Source: an uncultured Alistipes sp.
Lineage (GTDB): Bacteria > Bacteroidota > Bacteroidia > Bacteroidales > Rikenellaceae
Direction: 5' to 3'
NCBI GenBank assembly: GCA_910577475.1
Contig: CAJTLJ010000006.1
Coordinates: forward strand, 1-64,000
Length of the DNA: 64,000 bases
Shown: positions 1 to 9,531 of the stretch, in pieces
Numbering within the stretch: the stretch's first letter is position 1
Layout of the letters: the number at the start of each line of letters is the position of its first letter
The notes under the pieces: model-generated
Seen by the model: the letters and a program-made list of their open reading frames with translations, nothing else
The model's database searches: none
Told to the model about the DNA's origin: nothing
Translations under genes and position numbers: made by a program

Positions 1-110
1 GCCTAAATTGAAAATTGTTTAATTCGGCTTAATATCAGTATATTAGTATATAATTGAATTTAATCCGATTGATGATAATTTAACATTTATATTGCTGGTG
101 GCACCACGAA

Positions 111-150
111 GAAAATCACCACCTACAGCAATGTAGGTGGTTTTCTTTTT
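111..150 (+). terminator. Hairpin plus T-rich tail upstream of integrase remnant
   Basis: A perfect 10-bp stem (118-127 with 132-141, ACCACCTACA/TGTAGGTGGT) closes a GCAA tetraloop and is followed by a T-rich run, so it looks like an intrinsic terminator for plus-strand transcription entering from outside the window. Directly before it (97-111) is GGTGGCACCACGAAG, which recurs with one change before the terminator at 18028. Bases 1-110 are AT-rich and hold no gene I can recognise. Confidence 0.6.
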
Positions 151-220
151 GTCTTTTTCGTAGCGGATTTACGGTGGCTTGAGGCTTTGGGTTAAACCGA
201 GAGTTAAACCAAAAATCACT

Positions 221-915
221 ATGGATGCAGGCGTTGATATTCTCTGTTACAAATCAAAAACTGTTGACAACGGCGCACATCCGCTGATGATTCGTGTCTG
301 TAAAGACGGGAAAAAGAAATACGTTAGTCTAGGCGTGTCTGTTTTACCGCAGTTTTGGGATTTTACGAAGAACCAGCCGAAAAAGAATTGTCCCAGCAAG
401 GCATATATCGAAAAGATTATTGCGGACAAGAGTAGCGAGTTTGCCGAGCGCATCATCGAACTGAAAGCAGAGAAGAAAGAATTTACGGCTACAACGCTGA
501 CTGAACGGCTGACAGAGAGTGCACGAGCGAGACGCACGGTAGGCGAGGTGTTCCGATCTCAAATTGAGAATTTGAAACAAACGGGGCGAACGGGCTTATG
601 CGTTATCGCACAGAGAGGTCTACAATTCCTTGCTAAAATTCAACGGACATCTATCTACTTTTCAGACGTCGACACGGTGTGGCTGAAACGCTATGAAACT
701 TGGTTGCGGGGACAAGGTTTTTCAGAAAATACGATAGGCCGCCGATTCGCACCCTGCGGGCTGTTTATAATGTAGCCATTGAGGAAAAGTGTGTGAAAGC
801 CGATGATTACCCGTTCAAATCCTACAAGGTTTCCAAACTGCACCAAGCGACGGCAAAGCGAGCCATAAGTAAGGCGGACATCATGCGGATTATCGAATAC
901 CGCAGCAATGTATAA
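221..915 (+). pseudogene. Tyrosine recombinase/integrase remnant, frameshifted and truncated
   Basis: The N-terminal half of a Bacteroidota mobile-element tyrosine recombinase. From the ATG at 221 it shows the arm-type DNA-binding region (CYKSKT...MIRVCKDGKKKYVSLG) and the SAM-like core-binding region (WLKRYETWLR). Near 752-757 the frame breaks: the first frame gives ENTIGRRF then nonsense, while RTLRAVYNVAIEEK continues in another frame. One missing C would restore the family's usual RRFRTLRA joint. The second frame stops at 915, so the whole catalytic domain (R...HxxR...Y, roughly the last 170-200 residues) is absent. Base composition is much richer in AT than the neighbouring genes, consistent with a decayed horizontally acquired element. 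It cannot encode an active recombinase. Confidence 0.85.
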
Positions 916-1004
916 GGATATAACGAAATGTATAATTTTCTGTAATTTCGGTATAATTTGTACGGTAAATTTCGGCGACCGCTATAATGTCGTTATAATT
1001 TTAG

Positions 1005-1031
1005 AGGGCGAAATCGAAAGATTTACGCCCT
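1005..1031 (+). terminator. Hairpin with pyrimidine-rich tail
   Basis: AGGGCG-AAATC (1005-1015) pairs with GATTT-A-CGCCCT (1020-1031) around a GAAA tetraloop with one bulged A, followed by TTCCTTTCATT. It may be an intrinsic terminator belonging to the decayed mobile element, because it lies 90 bases past the integrase stop. Confidence 0.45.
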
Positions 1032-1182
1032 TTCCTTTCATTATGCGGCACAGATACCTATAATGGGGAATTAAGCCGTAGAATCGCCCCGAAATCTACC
1101 TATTTCATCTCCCGTCCGATGGATTATTTCCCGCTTTTCGGGCCACGTCTCGAATACCCATTAAAAAGAATTGAAATACATA

Positions 1183-1191
1183 CCCCCCCCC
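1183..1191. repeat. Poly-C tract (9 C)
   Basis: Nine consecutive C in the AT-rich scar, followed by a further pyrimidine stretch. It is one of four nine-base C/G runs in the window. No gene start or promoter is obvious next to it, so a regulatory role is unsupported here. Confidence 0.9.
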
Positions 1192-1672
1192 TCCCTCACA
1201 GAGAGAAGAAAATGCCCGAAATATTGAAGATAGCACCGAAAATCGGGCTTATAGAGGTAGGAAACAGTCCTATATAGCATACGCGCAATAATACACTTGA
1301 ATTACATAAAATCAACGAAACGAAGTTGAGCATATCCGTTTTTTTTGTGCGCACTCCCTCTCTTGGAGCATCCGGAGGTCCCCTGCGAGTACCTAAGGAA
1401 CGGTTACGTTACAGGAGAAACGTTTTGGACAAGACCAAATTCCGGATGTTGTCTGCACGCTTATCTAACGATTTAAGAATATAATTGCCAATGCGGTGAG
1501 CTTGTCGGTAAGGAATATGTCTTGTTATCACCGCGCGTTATCATGACGGACGGCCTCCGAACGGATTTCACATCATTTCTCTTTCTGGTATTACAGCACA
1601 GCTCATTCGATCCGTTCATGTTGTCCGTCGTCTTTTCACAGCCAGCCACTGCCAGTCGGCTGGGCTTCGCTC

Positions 1673-2461
1673 TCAAGCCCGATGTTCGGCCACCCAGCGA
1701 GTCAGCTCGACGAAATCGGCGACCGAGAGCTGCTCGGCCCGTTGCGAGAAGAAAGGGTGTTCCTCGCCGCCGAAGTTGCCGAAGACAGCCTTCAGCGAGT
1801 TGCGGATCATCTTGCGCCGCTGGTTGAACGAGGCCTTGACGACCCGCACGAAGAGCGCTTCATCGCAATCGAGCCGCTCCACGCCGTTGCGACGCAGACG
1901 AATCACGGCGCTCTTCACCTTCGGCGGCGGATTGAAGACGGTCTCATTGACCGTAAAGAGGTAGTCGATGTCGTACCACGCCTGCAAAAGCACGCTCAAA
2001 ATGCCGTACTCCTTCGACCCCGGCGGCTCGGCCAGCCGTACGGCCACCTCCTTCTGGATCATGCCCACGCACTCGGGGATCAGGTCGCGCGCCTCGAGCA
2101 CCTTGAAGAAGATCTGCGACGAGATGTTGTAGGGGAAATTGCCGATCACCCGCACCCCGCCGGGAAACAGCGTCCGCAGGTCCATCTTCAGAAAGTCGCC
2201 CGACATCAGACGGGGCGCGAACTCGGGATAGTGCGCGTGCAGGTACTCCACGCTCTCGGTGTCGATCTCGGCCCCGTAGGTAATAATATCCTGCCGCTGC
2301 AACAGATAGCGCGTCAGTACGCCCATGCCGCACCCCACCTCCAGCACCGGCGCCGGATCGTCCGGCGTCCCGCCCGAAAGGGAGTTGCAGATCTTCTGCG
2401 CAATATTCAGGTCGACCAGAAAATGCTGGCCCAACGCCTTCTTGGCTCTCACTTCGCTCAT
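1673..2461 (-). CDS. rsmA: 16S rRNA dimethyladenosine transferase (RsmA/KsgA)
   Basis: Dimethylates the two adjacent adenines in the 3-prime hairpin of 16S rRNA during late 30S assembly, using SAM. The 262-residue product has the family start KALGQHFLVD, the SAM-binding loop VLEVGCGMGVLTR near residue 45, and the catalytic NFPYNISS motif near residue 115. I start it at the ATG at 2461; the open frame continues far upstream but loses similarity, and 262 residues is the normal family length. A TACCTTTG box lies only 7 bases upstream of this ATG, so the mRNA may be almost leaderless. It is the last gene of a minus-strand group after recQ and a small membrane protein, separated from the latter by a terminator-like hairpin. 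Confidence 0.97.
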   Translation of the reverse strand: MSEVRAKKALGQHFLVDLNIAQKICNSLSGGTPDDPAPVLEVGCGMGVLTRYLLQRQDIITYGAEIDTESVEYLHAHYPEFAPRLMSGDFLKMDLRTLFPGGVRVIGNFPYNISSQIFFKVLEARDLIPECVGMIQKEVAVRLAEPPGSKEYGILSVLLQAWYDIDYLFTVNETVFNPPPKVKSAVIRLRRNGVERLDCDEALFVRVVKASFNQRRKMIRNSLKAVFGNFGGEEHPFFSQRAEQLSVADFVELTRWVAEHRA

Positions 2462-2468
2462 AACGGGA

Positions 2469-2476
2469 CAAAGGTA
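2469..2476 (-). promoter_or_regulatory. -7 box (TACCTTTG) of rsmA
   Basis: On the minus strand TACCTTTG matches the Bacteroidota TAnnTTTG -7 element. No clear TTTG lies 19-20 bases upstream. Only seven bases separate it from the rsmA ATG. Confidence 0.4.
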
Positions 2477-2526
2477 GTGTTTTTCGTCCGGATTCCCGCA
2501 CCCGGCACGCTCCTTTTGAAAACAAA

Positions 2527-2560
2527 TCGCCCCGCAAGGAACGGATTCCCGCCGGGGCGA
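2527..2560 (-). terminator. Terminator after the small membrane protein gene
   Basis: TCGCCCCG (2527-2534) pairs with CGGGGCGA (2553-2560). Read on the minus strand it is followed by TTTGTTTTC. It sits between the stop at 2584 and the rsmA start, which suggests rsmA can be transcribed separately. Confidence 0.6.
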
Positions 2561-2583
2561 AATTTCGGATCGACTTGCGTCGA

Positions 2584-2796
2584 CTAAAGATAGCGTTTCA
2601 CGTCCTCGACGTGCTTGCGTTTCTTGCGGTGGAACTCGCGCCAGGTCATCAGGACGCCGGCCGCAACGAACATCGTGGGCAGGAACAACTCGCGGACACA
2701 GAGATGTCCGCCGAAGTACCACACCAGATTCACCGTCAGCCACGCCACGGTGACGAACAAAAACACCAATGCTACGGTAAATGTCTTTTTATTCAT
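2584..2796 (-). CDS. Small two-helix membrane protein
   Basis: A 70-residue protein that I do not recognise as a named family. It shows two hydrophobic segments (about residues 7-28 and 36-51), then a strongly basic tail (REFHRKKRKHVEDVKRYL) that should face the cytoplasm. It starts 27 bases after the recQ stop on the same strand, so it is probably co-transcribed with recQ. The ATG is followed by a Lys-Lys signal-like start and codon use matches its neighbours. Function cannot be inferred from sequence. Confidence 0.7.
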   Translation of the reverse strand: MNKKTFTVALVFLFVTVAWLTVNLVWYFGGHLCVRELFLPTMFVAAGVLMTWREFHRKKRKHVEDVKRYL

Positions 2797-2823
2797 AGGC
2801 CCTCGGATTAGGTTAACATTGCG

Positions 2824-5016
<2,193 letters not shown>

Positions 5017-5050
5017 AATCCTGCCTCCGAACTCTACGTAGCTTTTGGTA

Positions 5051-5099
5051 CAAATTTATGGTAAAGATAAAAAATATTTCGGAAAAAAACATAACTTTG
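5051..5099. promoter_or_regulatory. Divergent recQ / lptB promoter region
   Basis: On the plus strand TAACTTTG (5092-5099) lies 17 bases before the lptB ATG. On the minus strand TAAATTTG (complement of 5051-5058) lies 34 bases before the recQ ATG. Both fit the Bacteroidota -7 consensus. Neither has a clean TTTG at the expected distance, so the -33 elements are uncertain. Confidence 0.45.
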
Positions 5100-5116
5100 T
5101 AAAAATTTTCATCCAA

Positions 5117-5962
5117 ATGCGTCTCTACACGAAAGATCTGGTTAAGAAGTACAAGGCCCGCACGGTCGTAAACCACGTCTCCATCGAGGTCAATCAAGGG
5201 GAGATCGTCGGGCTTCTGGGCCCGAACGGCGCCGGAAAGACCACCAGTTTCTATATGATCGTCGGGCTCATCAAGCCCAACGGAGGCAGAATATTTCTGG
5301 AAAACGACAACAGCGAAGTCTCCGAGCTCACCGACCTGCCGGTATACCGCCGCGCCCAGATGGGGGTGGGATACCTGGCGCAGGAGGCCTCGGTATTCAG
5401 AAACCTGAGCGTCGAGGACAACATCCGGGGCGTGCTGGAGATGACCCGTTTTTCGAAGGAGTATCAGCGCGAACGCTGCGAGGCCCTCATCGAGGAGTTC
5501 CGCCTCCAGAAGGTGCGCAAGAGCTTCGGCAACCAGCTCTCCGGCGGCGAGCGCCGCCGGACCGAGATCGCCCGGGCCGTCGCCATCAACCCCGCCTTCA
5601 TCCTGCTCGACGAACCCTTCGCCGGCGTGGACCCCATTGCCGTGGAGGACATCCAGTCGATCGTTGCCACCCTCAAGGAGAAGAACATCGGCGTCATCAT
5701 CACCGACCACAACGTCGACGAGACGCTGGCAATCACCGACCGCGCCTACCTGCTCTACGAGGGCAAGGTGCTGATGACCGGAACGCCCGAGGATCTGGCC
5801 GCCGACCCCGAGGTCCGCAAGCGCTACCTGGGCCAGCACTTCGAGCTGCGGCGCAGTCCGAAGATCGACCAGCTGCGGCGCGAGGCCGCCGAACGCCACC
5901 GCGCCGAGGAGGAGCGCCGCAAGGCCGAGAACGCCCGGTGCGGAACCGAAGAGAGACGATAA
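5117..5962 (+). CDS. lptB: LPS export ABC transporter ATPase LptB
   Basis: The cytoplasmic ATPase that powers extraction of lipopolysaccharide from the inner membrane with LptFG. The 281-residue product carries Walker A (GPNGAGKTTS, near residue 36), a Q-loop (YLAQEASVFR, typical of LptB), the signature LSGGERRR near residue 141, Walker B ILLDEPFAGVDP near residue 160 and the H-loop ITDHNV. The ATG at 5117 gives the standard MRLYTKDLVKKY start; an upstream in-frame ATG adds an implausible AT-rich leader. A charged C-terminal tail of about 40 residues (rich in Arg, Glu, Ala) exceeds the usual 240-residue family length. It opens a six-gene operon, two bases before aroA. Confidence 0.94.
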   Translation: MRLYTKDLVKKYKARTVVNHVSIEVNQGEIVGLLGPNGAGKTTSFYMIVGLIKPNGGRIFLENDNSEVSELTDLPVYRRAQMGVGYLAQEASVFRNLSVEDNIRGVLEMTRFSKEYQRERCEALIEEFRLQKVRKSFGNQLSGGERRRTEIARAVAINPAFILLDEPFAGVDPIAVEDIQSIVATLKEKNIGVIITDHNVDETLAITDRAYLLYEGKVLMTGTPEDLAADPEVRKRYLGQHFELRRSPKIDQLRREAAERHRAEEERRKAENARCGTEERR

Positions 5963-5964
5963 TC

Positions 5965-7215
5965 ATGGACACGACGCTGTCCGCTTCCGAAATACGGGGC
6001 ACCCTCACACCGCCCTGCTCGAAGAGCTATGCCCAGCGGGCGCTGGCCGTATCGCTCCTCTGTCCGGGGCGAACCACCCTGCGCAACCTCGAATTCTGCG
6101 ACGACACGCTGGCCGCCATGCGGTGCATCGAGGCGCTGGGGGCCTCGCTCCGCCGCACGGATGCCTCCACGCTGGAGATCGACGGCGGGCTGAATCCCCG
6201 CAGCGACCGGCTCCGGGTCGGCGAATCGGGCCTCTCTGCCCGGCTCTTCACCCCCATAGCCGCCCTGTGCGACCGGCCGGTCGTCATCGACGGTGAGGGC
6301 ACGCTGCTCAAACGCCCCATGTCGATGATGTTCCCGCCGCTCGAAGATCTGGGCGTGCGGCTCCGCGACGGCGGAGGCTATCTGCCCATCGCCGTCTGCG
6401 GCCCCATGCGCGGCCGCGAGGTGCATGTCGACGGCAGCGTATCGTCGCAGTTCATCACCGGACTGCTGCTGGCGCTGGCGTCCCGCAGCGAAGAGATGAC
6501 CGTAAGGGTCGCCGATCCCGTGTCGACCCCCTATCTGGACATAACCGTCGACACGGCCCGCCGTTTCGGCCGCGAGATCCTGCACCGCGAGGACTACACC
6601 GAATTCTATATCCCGGCTGGAGCGGGCTACCGGCCTGCCGATTTCGCAATCGAGGGCGACTGGAGCGCCGCGGCCGCCTGGCTGGTCGGCGGAGCGCTGG
6701 CCGGCGAGATCCGCGTGGAAAACCTCTCGTGTCTGTCGAAGCAGGCCGACACGTCCGTCTGCCGGGCGCTGGAGCGGGCCGGAGCGGCCCTGATCTGCGA
6801 GGAGCGGGCCGTCACGGTCCGCCGTCGGCCGCTGCGGGCTTTCCGGTTCGACGCGACCCACTGCCCCGACCTCTTTCCCGTGCTGGTCGCACTGGCGGCC
6901 GCGGCCGAGGGGACGAGCGAGATCACGGGCACCTCGCGGCTGAAATACAAGGAGTCGGACCGGGCCGAGACCCTGCAGGAGGAGTACGCCCGGCTGGGCA
7001 TCGGGATCGACCTCTCGGAGCCGGACCGGATGATCGTCCGGGGCGGCCCCATCCGGGGCGGCGTCTGCTCGGCCCGCGGCGACCACCGCATCGCCATGTC
7101 GCTGGCCCTCTCGGCGCTCAGGAGCGAGGCTCCCGTCACGATCACGGGAGCCGAGTGCGTCCGCAAGAGCTATCCCTCCTTTTTCGAAGATCTGGAAAAC
7201 CTGCGCACACGATGA
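5965..7215 (+). CDS. aroA: 3-phosphoshikimate 1-carboxyvinyltransferase (EPSP synthase)
   Basis: Transfers enolpyruvate from PEP to shikimate-3-phosphate, the sixth shikimate-pathway step. The 416-residue product has the N-terminal PCSKSYAQRALA phosphate-binding motif, SSQFITGLLLALA in the middle, the RLKYKESDRAE segment and GDHRIAMSLAL near the C-terminus. I chose the ATG at 5965, two bases after the lptB stop, because an in-frame start at 5938 lies inside lptB and adds a non-conserved leader. It overlaps aroC by 4 bases (ATGA), so the two consecutive pathway enzymes are translationally coupled. Confidence 0.96.
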   Translation: MDTTLSASEIRGTLTPPCSKSYAQRALAVSLLCPGRTTLRNLEFCDDTLAAMRCIEALGASLRRTDASTLEIDGGLNPRSDRLRVGESGLSARLFTPIAALCDRPVVIDGEGTLLKRPMSMMFPPLEDLGVRLRDGGGYLPIAVCGPMRGREVHVDGSVSSQFITGLLLALASRSEEMTVRVADPVSTPYLDITVDTARRFGREILHREDYTEFYIPAGAGYRPADFAIEGDWSAAAAWLVGGALAGEIRVENLSCLSKQADTSVCRALERAGAALICEERAVTVRRRPLRAFRFDATHCPDLFPVLVALAAAAEGTSEITGTSRLKYKESDRAETLQEEYARLGIGIDLSEPDRMIVRGGPIRGGVCSARGDHRIAMSLALSALRSEAPVTITGAECVRKSYPSFFEDLENLRTR

Positions 7216-8195
7216 ATACCTTCGGCAATCAATTCCGGCTCGCCCTGTTCGGCGAGTCGCACGGAGAAGCGCTCGGCATCCTCATCGACGGTCTGCCGGC
7301 CGGAATCCCGCTCGACGAAGCCGACTTCAAGAACGACCTCGCACGCCGGCGCTCCGGCGCCGCAGGCACCACCCCCCGCCGGGAGAGCGACCGCGTGCGC
7401 ATCGCGGCGGGACTCTACGAAGGCCGCACCACGGGAGCGCCGCTGGCCCTTCTGTTCACCAACGAAAATACCCGCCCGGGCGACTACGACCGTTTCGCGC
7501 ACCACTTCCGTCCCTCGCACGCCGACTGGGTGGCCCGGGAGAAGTTCCGCGGCCTGAACGACCCGCGGGGCGGAGGCCACTTTTCGGGCCGGCTGACCCT
7601 GCCGCTGACAGCAGCAGGGGTGGTCGCCAAAAAACTGCTCGACGGAGTGCGGTTCACGACCCGGCTGACGGAGGTCGGCGGCGAGTGCGACCCGGCCCGG
7701 TTCGAAACCGTCCTCCGCGAGGCAGCCGCGGCCGGCGACTCGGTGGGCGCCGTAGCGGAGTGCCGCGCCGAAGGGTGCGGCGTCGGCTGGGGCGAACCCT
7801 TCTTCGACACGGCCGAGGGGCTGATCGCCCACCTGCTCTACGCCGTTCCCGGCATCAAGGGGGTGGAGTTCGGCGACGGATTCGCCGCGGCCCGCCTGCG
7901 CGGCTCCGAGCACAACGACCCGATCCTGAATGCCGCCGGCACCACGGCGACCAACCACGCGGGCGGCGTTGCGGGCGGCATCCTCAACGGCAATCCGCTG
8001 ATCGTCCGGGCCGCCTTCAAACCTACGGCCAGCATCGCCCGCGAACAATTCACCTTCGACGCGGCCACCGGCCGGCAGGAGCCGCTCGCAATCGGAGGCC
8101 GTCACGATGTCTGCATCGCCATCCGAGGCGCCGCGGCCGTCGAAGCCGCCGTCGCCATCGCGCTGGCCGACCTCAAACTCCGCTGCCGCCTATGA
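7212..8195 (+). CDS. aroC: Chorismate synthase
   Basis: Converts EPSP to chorismate with reduced FMN, the last shikimate-pathway step and the direct follower of AroA. The 327-residue product has the N-terminal GESHGEALGILIDGLPAG motif, RRESDRV, SHADWVA, GGGHFSGRLT and the C-terminal NHAGGVAGGILNG and RAAFKPTASI segments. It is somewhat shorter than the common 350-360 residues. The start overlaps the aroA stop by 4 bases and the stop overlaps the prmC start by 4 bases, so the operon is very compact. Confidence 0.96.
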   Translation: MNTFGNQFRLALFGESHGEALGILIDGLPAGIPLDEADFKNDLARRRSGAAGTTPRRESDRVRIAAGLYEGRTTGAPLALLFTNENTRPGDYDRFAHHFRPSHADWVAREKFRGLNDPRGGGHFSGRLTLPLTAAGVVAKKLLDGVRFTTRLTEVGGECDPARFETVLREAAAAGDSVGAVAECRAEGCGVGWGEPFFDTAEGLIAHLLYAVPGIKGVEFGDGFAAARLRGSEHNDPILNAAGTTATNHAGGVAGGILNGNPLIVRAAFKPTASIAREQFTFDAATGRQEPLAIGGRHDVCIAIRGAAAVEAAVAIALADLKLRCRL

Positions 8196-9031
8196 CCACC
8201 CGACGCGACATTGTGGATCGGCTGGCCCGTGCCTGCGAATCCATCTACGGACGCCCGGAGGCGCTCCGCATCGCCCGCACGATCGTCGGCGAGCGGTGCG
8301 GCATCAGCTACTCCGCCCTGCTGGCCGACCCCGCCGAACCGCTGGAGATGGACGGTGCGGAGGAGCTTGCCGAACAGCTGCGGAGCGGACGTCCCCTGCA
8401 ATACATCCTGGGCCGCGCCGAGTTCTGCGGCATGGAGTTCTCGGTACGCGAGGGGTGTCTGATCCCCCGCCCCGAAACCGAGGAACTGATCCTCAACATC
8501 CGTATCGGCGGACAGCGGCCCGCCTCGATCCTCGACGCCGGAACGGGCAGCGGCTGCATCGCCATCGCCCTCAAGAGGCTCTTTCCCGAAGCGGCGGTCA
8601 CGGCGGTCGACCTCTCGGAGGATGCGCTCGGCATCGCCCGGGAGAACGCCCGGCAGCTGGGCGCGGAGATCGAGCTCCGGCAGGCCGACGCATTCGATCT
8701 GGAACGGGAGTTCGCCGGCCGCACCTTCGACCTGATCGTCTCCAACCCGCCCTACATTCCCCGCTGCGAGGAGGCGGAGATGCGGATCAACGTCACCCGG
8801 TTCGAGCCCCGCGAAGCGCTCTTCGTGCCGGACGACGACCCCTTGTGCTTCTATCGCGCCATCGGCCGGGCCGCCCTGAAGCTCCTGGCGCCGGGAGGCT
8901 CCCTCTGGTTCGAACTGCACGAGACCTGGGCCGAGGCGTGCCGCGACCTGCTCGTCGGAATGGGATTCGACCGCACGGAGCTCTTCCGCGACCTGAACGA
9001 CAAACCCCGCATGTTATGGAGCCGAAGATAA
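8192..9031 (+). CDS. prmC: Release factor glutamine methyltransferase PrmC
   Basis: Methylates the GGQ glutamine of peptide-chain release factors RF1 and RF2 with SAM. The 279-residue product has an N-terminal helical substrate-binding domain containing the LQYILG motif, a SAM-binding loop ILDAGTGSGCIAIALK near residue 113 and the catalytic NPPYIP motif near residue 186, which separates PrmC from general methyltransferases. The ATG overlaps the aroC stop; the 3-prime end overlaps recX by 16 bases. Confidence 0.94.
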   Translation: MTTRRDIVDRLARACESIYGRPEALRIARTIVGERCGISYSALLADPAEPLEMDGAEELAEQLRSGRPLQYILGRAEFCGMEFSVREGCLIPRPETEELILNIRIGGQRPASILDAGTGSGCIAIALKRLFPEAAVTAVDLSEDALGIARENARQLGAEIELRQADAFDLEREFAGRTFDLIVSNPPYIPRCEEAEMRINVTRFEPREALFVPDDDPLCFYRAIGRAALKLLAPGGSLWFELHETWAEACRDLLVGMGFDRTELFRDLNDKPRMLWSRR

Positions 9032-9531
9032 AGGAGAAACGGACCAAAACACCCGAACAGGCGCTCGCGGCTCTGATGCGTCTCTGCGCCCGGGCCGAGA
9101 AGTGCACGGGCGACGCCCGGCGGCTGATGACAGGCTGGGGCGTCGGGCCGGCCGCGCAGGAGGCGGTCCTGAAGAAACTGATCGGGCAGCGGTTCATCGA
9201 CGACGAACGCTACGCCACCGCCTTCGTGCGCGAAAAGAGCTCGCTGAACGGCTGGGGCCCCTACAAGATCCGCGTCGCCCTGCAGCGCAAGCGGATCGAC
9301 CGGGAGATCGTCGACCGGGCGCTGGCATCGCTCGACCGCGAAGCGGGGGCCGAGCGACTCCACTCGCTGCTGCAACGCAAACTCCGCACCGCAAAGGGCG
9401 CCACCCCCTACGAATTGCGGACCAAGCTGATCCGCTACGGGCTCTCGCTCGGCTACGCTTACGAAGCGGTAGCGGACCGGGTGGCGCAACTGATTCAAGA
9501 CGACGACGCATGCGAACCCTTTTTCGACTGA
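9016..9531 (+). CDS. recX: Regulatory protein RecX
   Basis: A 171-residue member of the RecX family, which modulates RecA filament activity. It consists of short three-helix repeats. The family signature is visible in IGQRFIDDERYATAFVREKS (residues near 60-78) and GWGPYKIRVALQRKRID. It starts inside the end of prmC (16-bp overlap) and ends inside the start of the M23 peptidase gene (22-bp overlap). No recA is present in the window, so the operon link is positional only. Confidence 0.88.
   Translation: MEPKIKEKRTKTPEQALAALMRLCARAEKCTGDARRLMTGWGVGPAAQEAVLKKLIGQRFIDDERYATAFVREKSSLNGWGPYKIRVALQRKRIDREIVDRALASLDREAGAERLHSLLQRKLRTAKGATPYELRTKLIRYGLSLGYAYEAVADRVAQLIQDDDACEPFFD

Larger units (their letters stand above)
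916..1672. other. AT-rich non-coding stretch after the integrase scar
   Basis: I see no convincing gene here. The short open frames have no recognisable motif or plausible codon use. The segment holds a hairpin at 1005-1031, a nine-C tract at 1183-1191, and a weak hairpin (1642-1663, CCAGCC/GGCTGG) just past the rsmA stop that may help end that transcript. Composition drifts from AT-rich near the integrase toward the GC-rich chromosome average near 1600, as expected for the edge of an old insertion. Confidence 0.6.

Noticed and set aside
97..141. Possible T-box riboswitch, because GGTGGCACCACG resembles the T-box antiterminator word
   Set aside because: No specifier stem, no aminoacyl-tRNA-related gene downstream, and T-boxes are not established in Bacteroidota. 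The second copy at 18014 lacks a matching complementary arm.
1522..1827. Open frame overlapping the end of rsmA
   Set aside because: Mostly antisense to rsmA with an Arg-rich, motif-free product.
5045..5116. Upstream in-frame start for lptB
   Set aside because: The added 24 residues are AT-rich, contain the promoter -7 box and do not resemble the family N-terminus.
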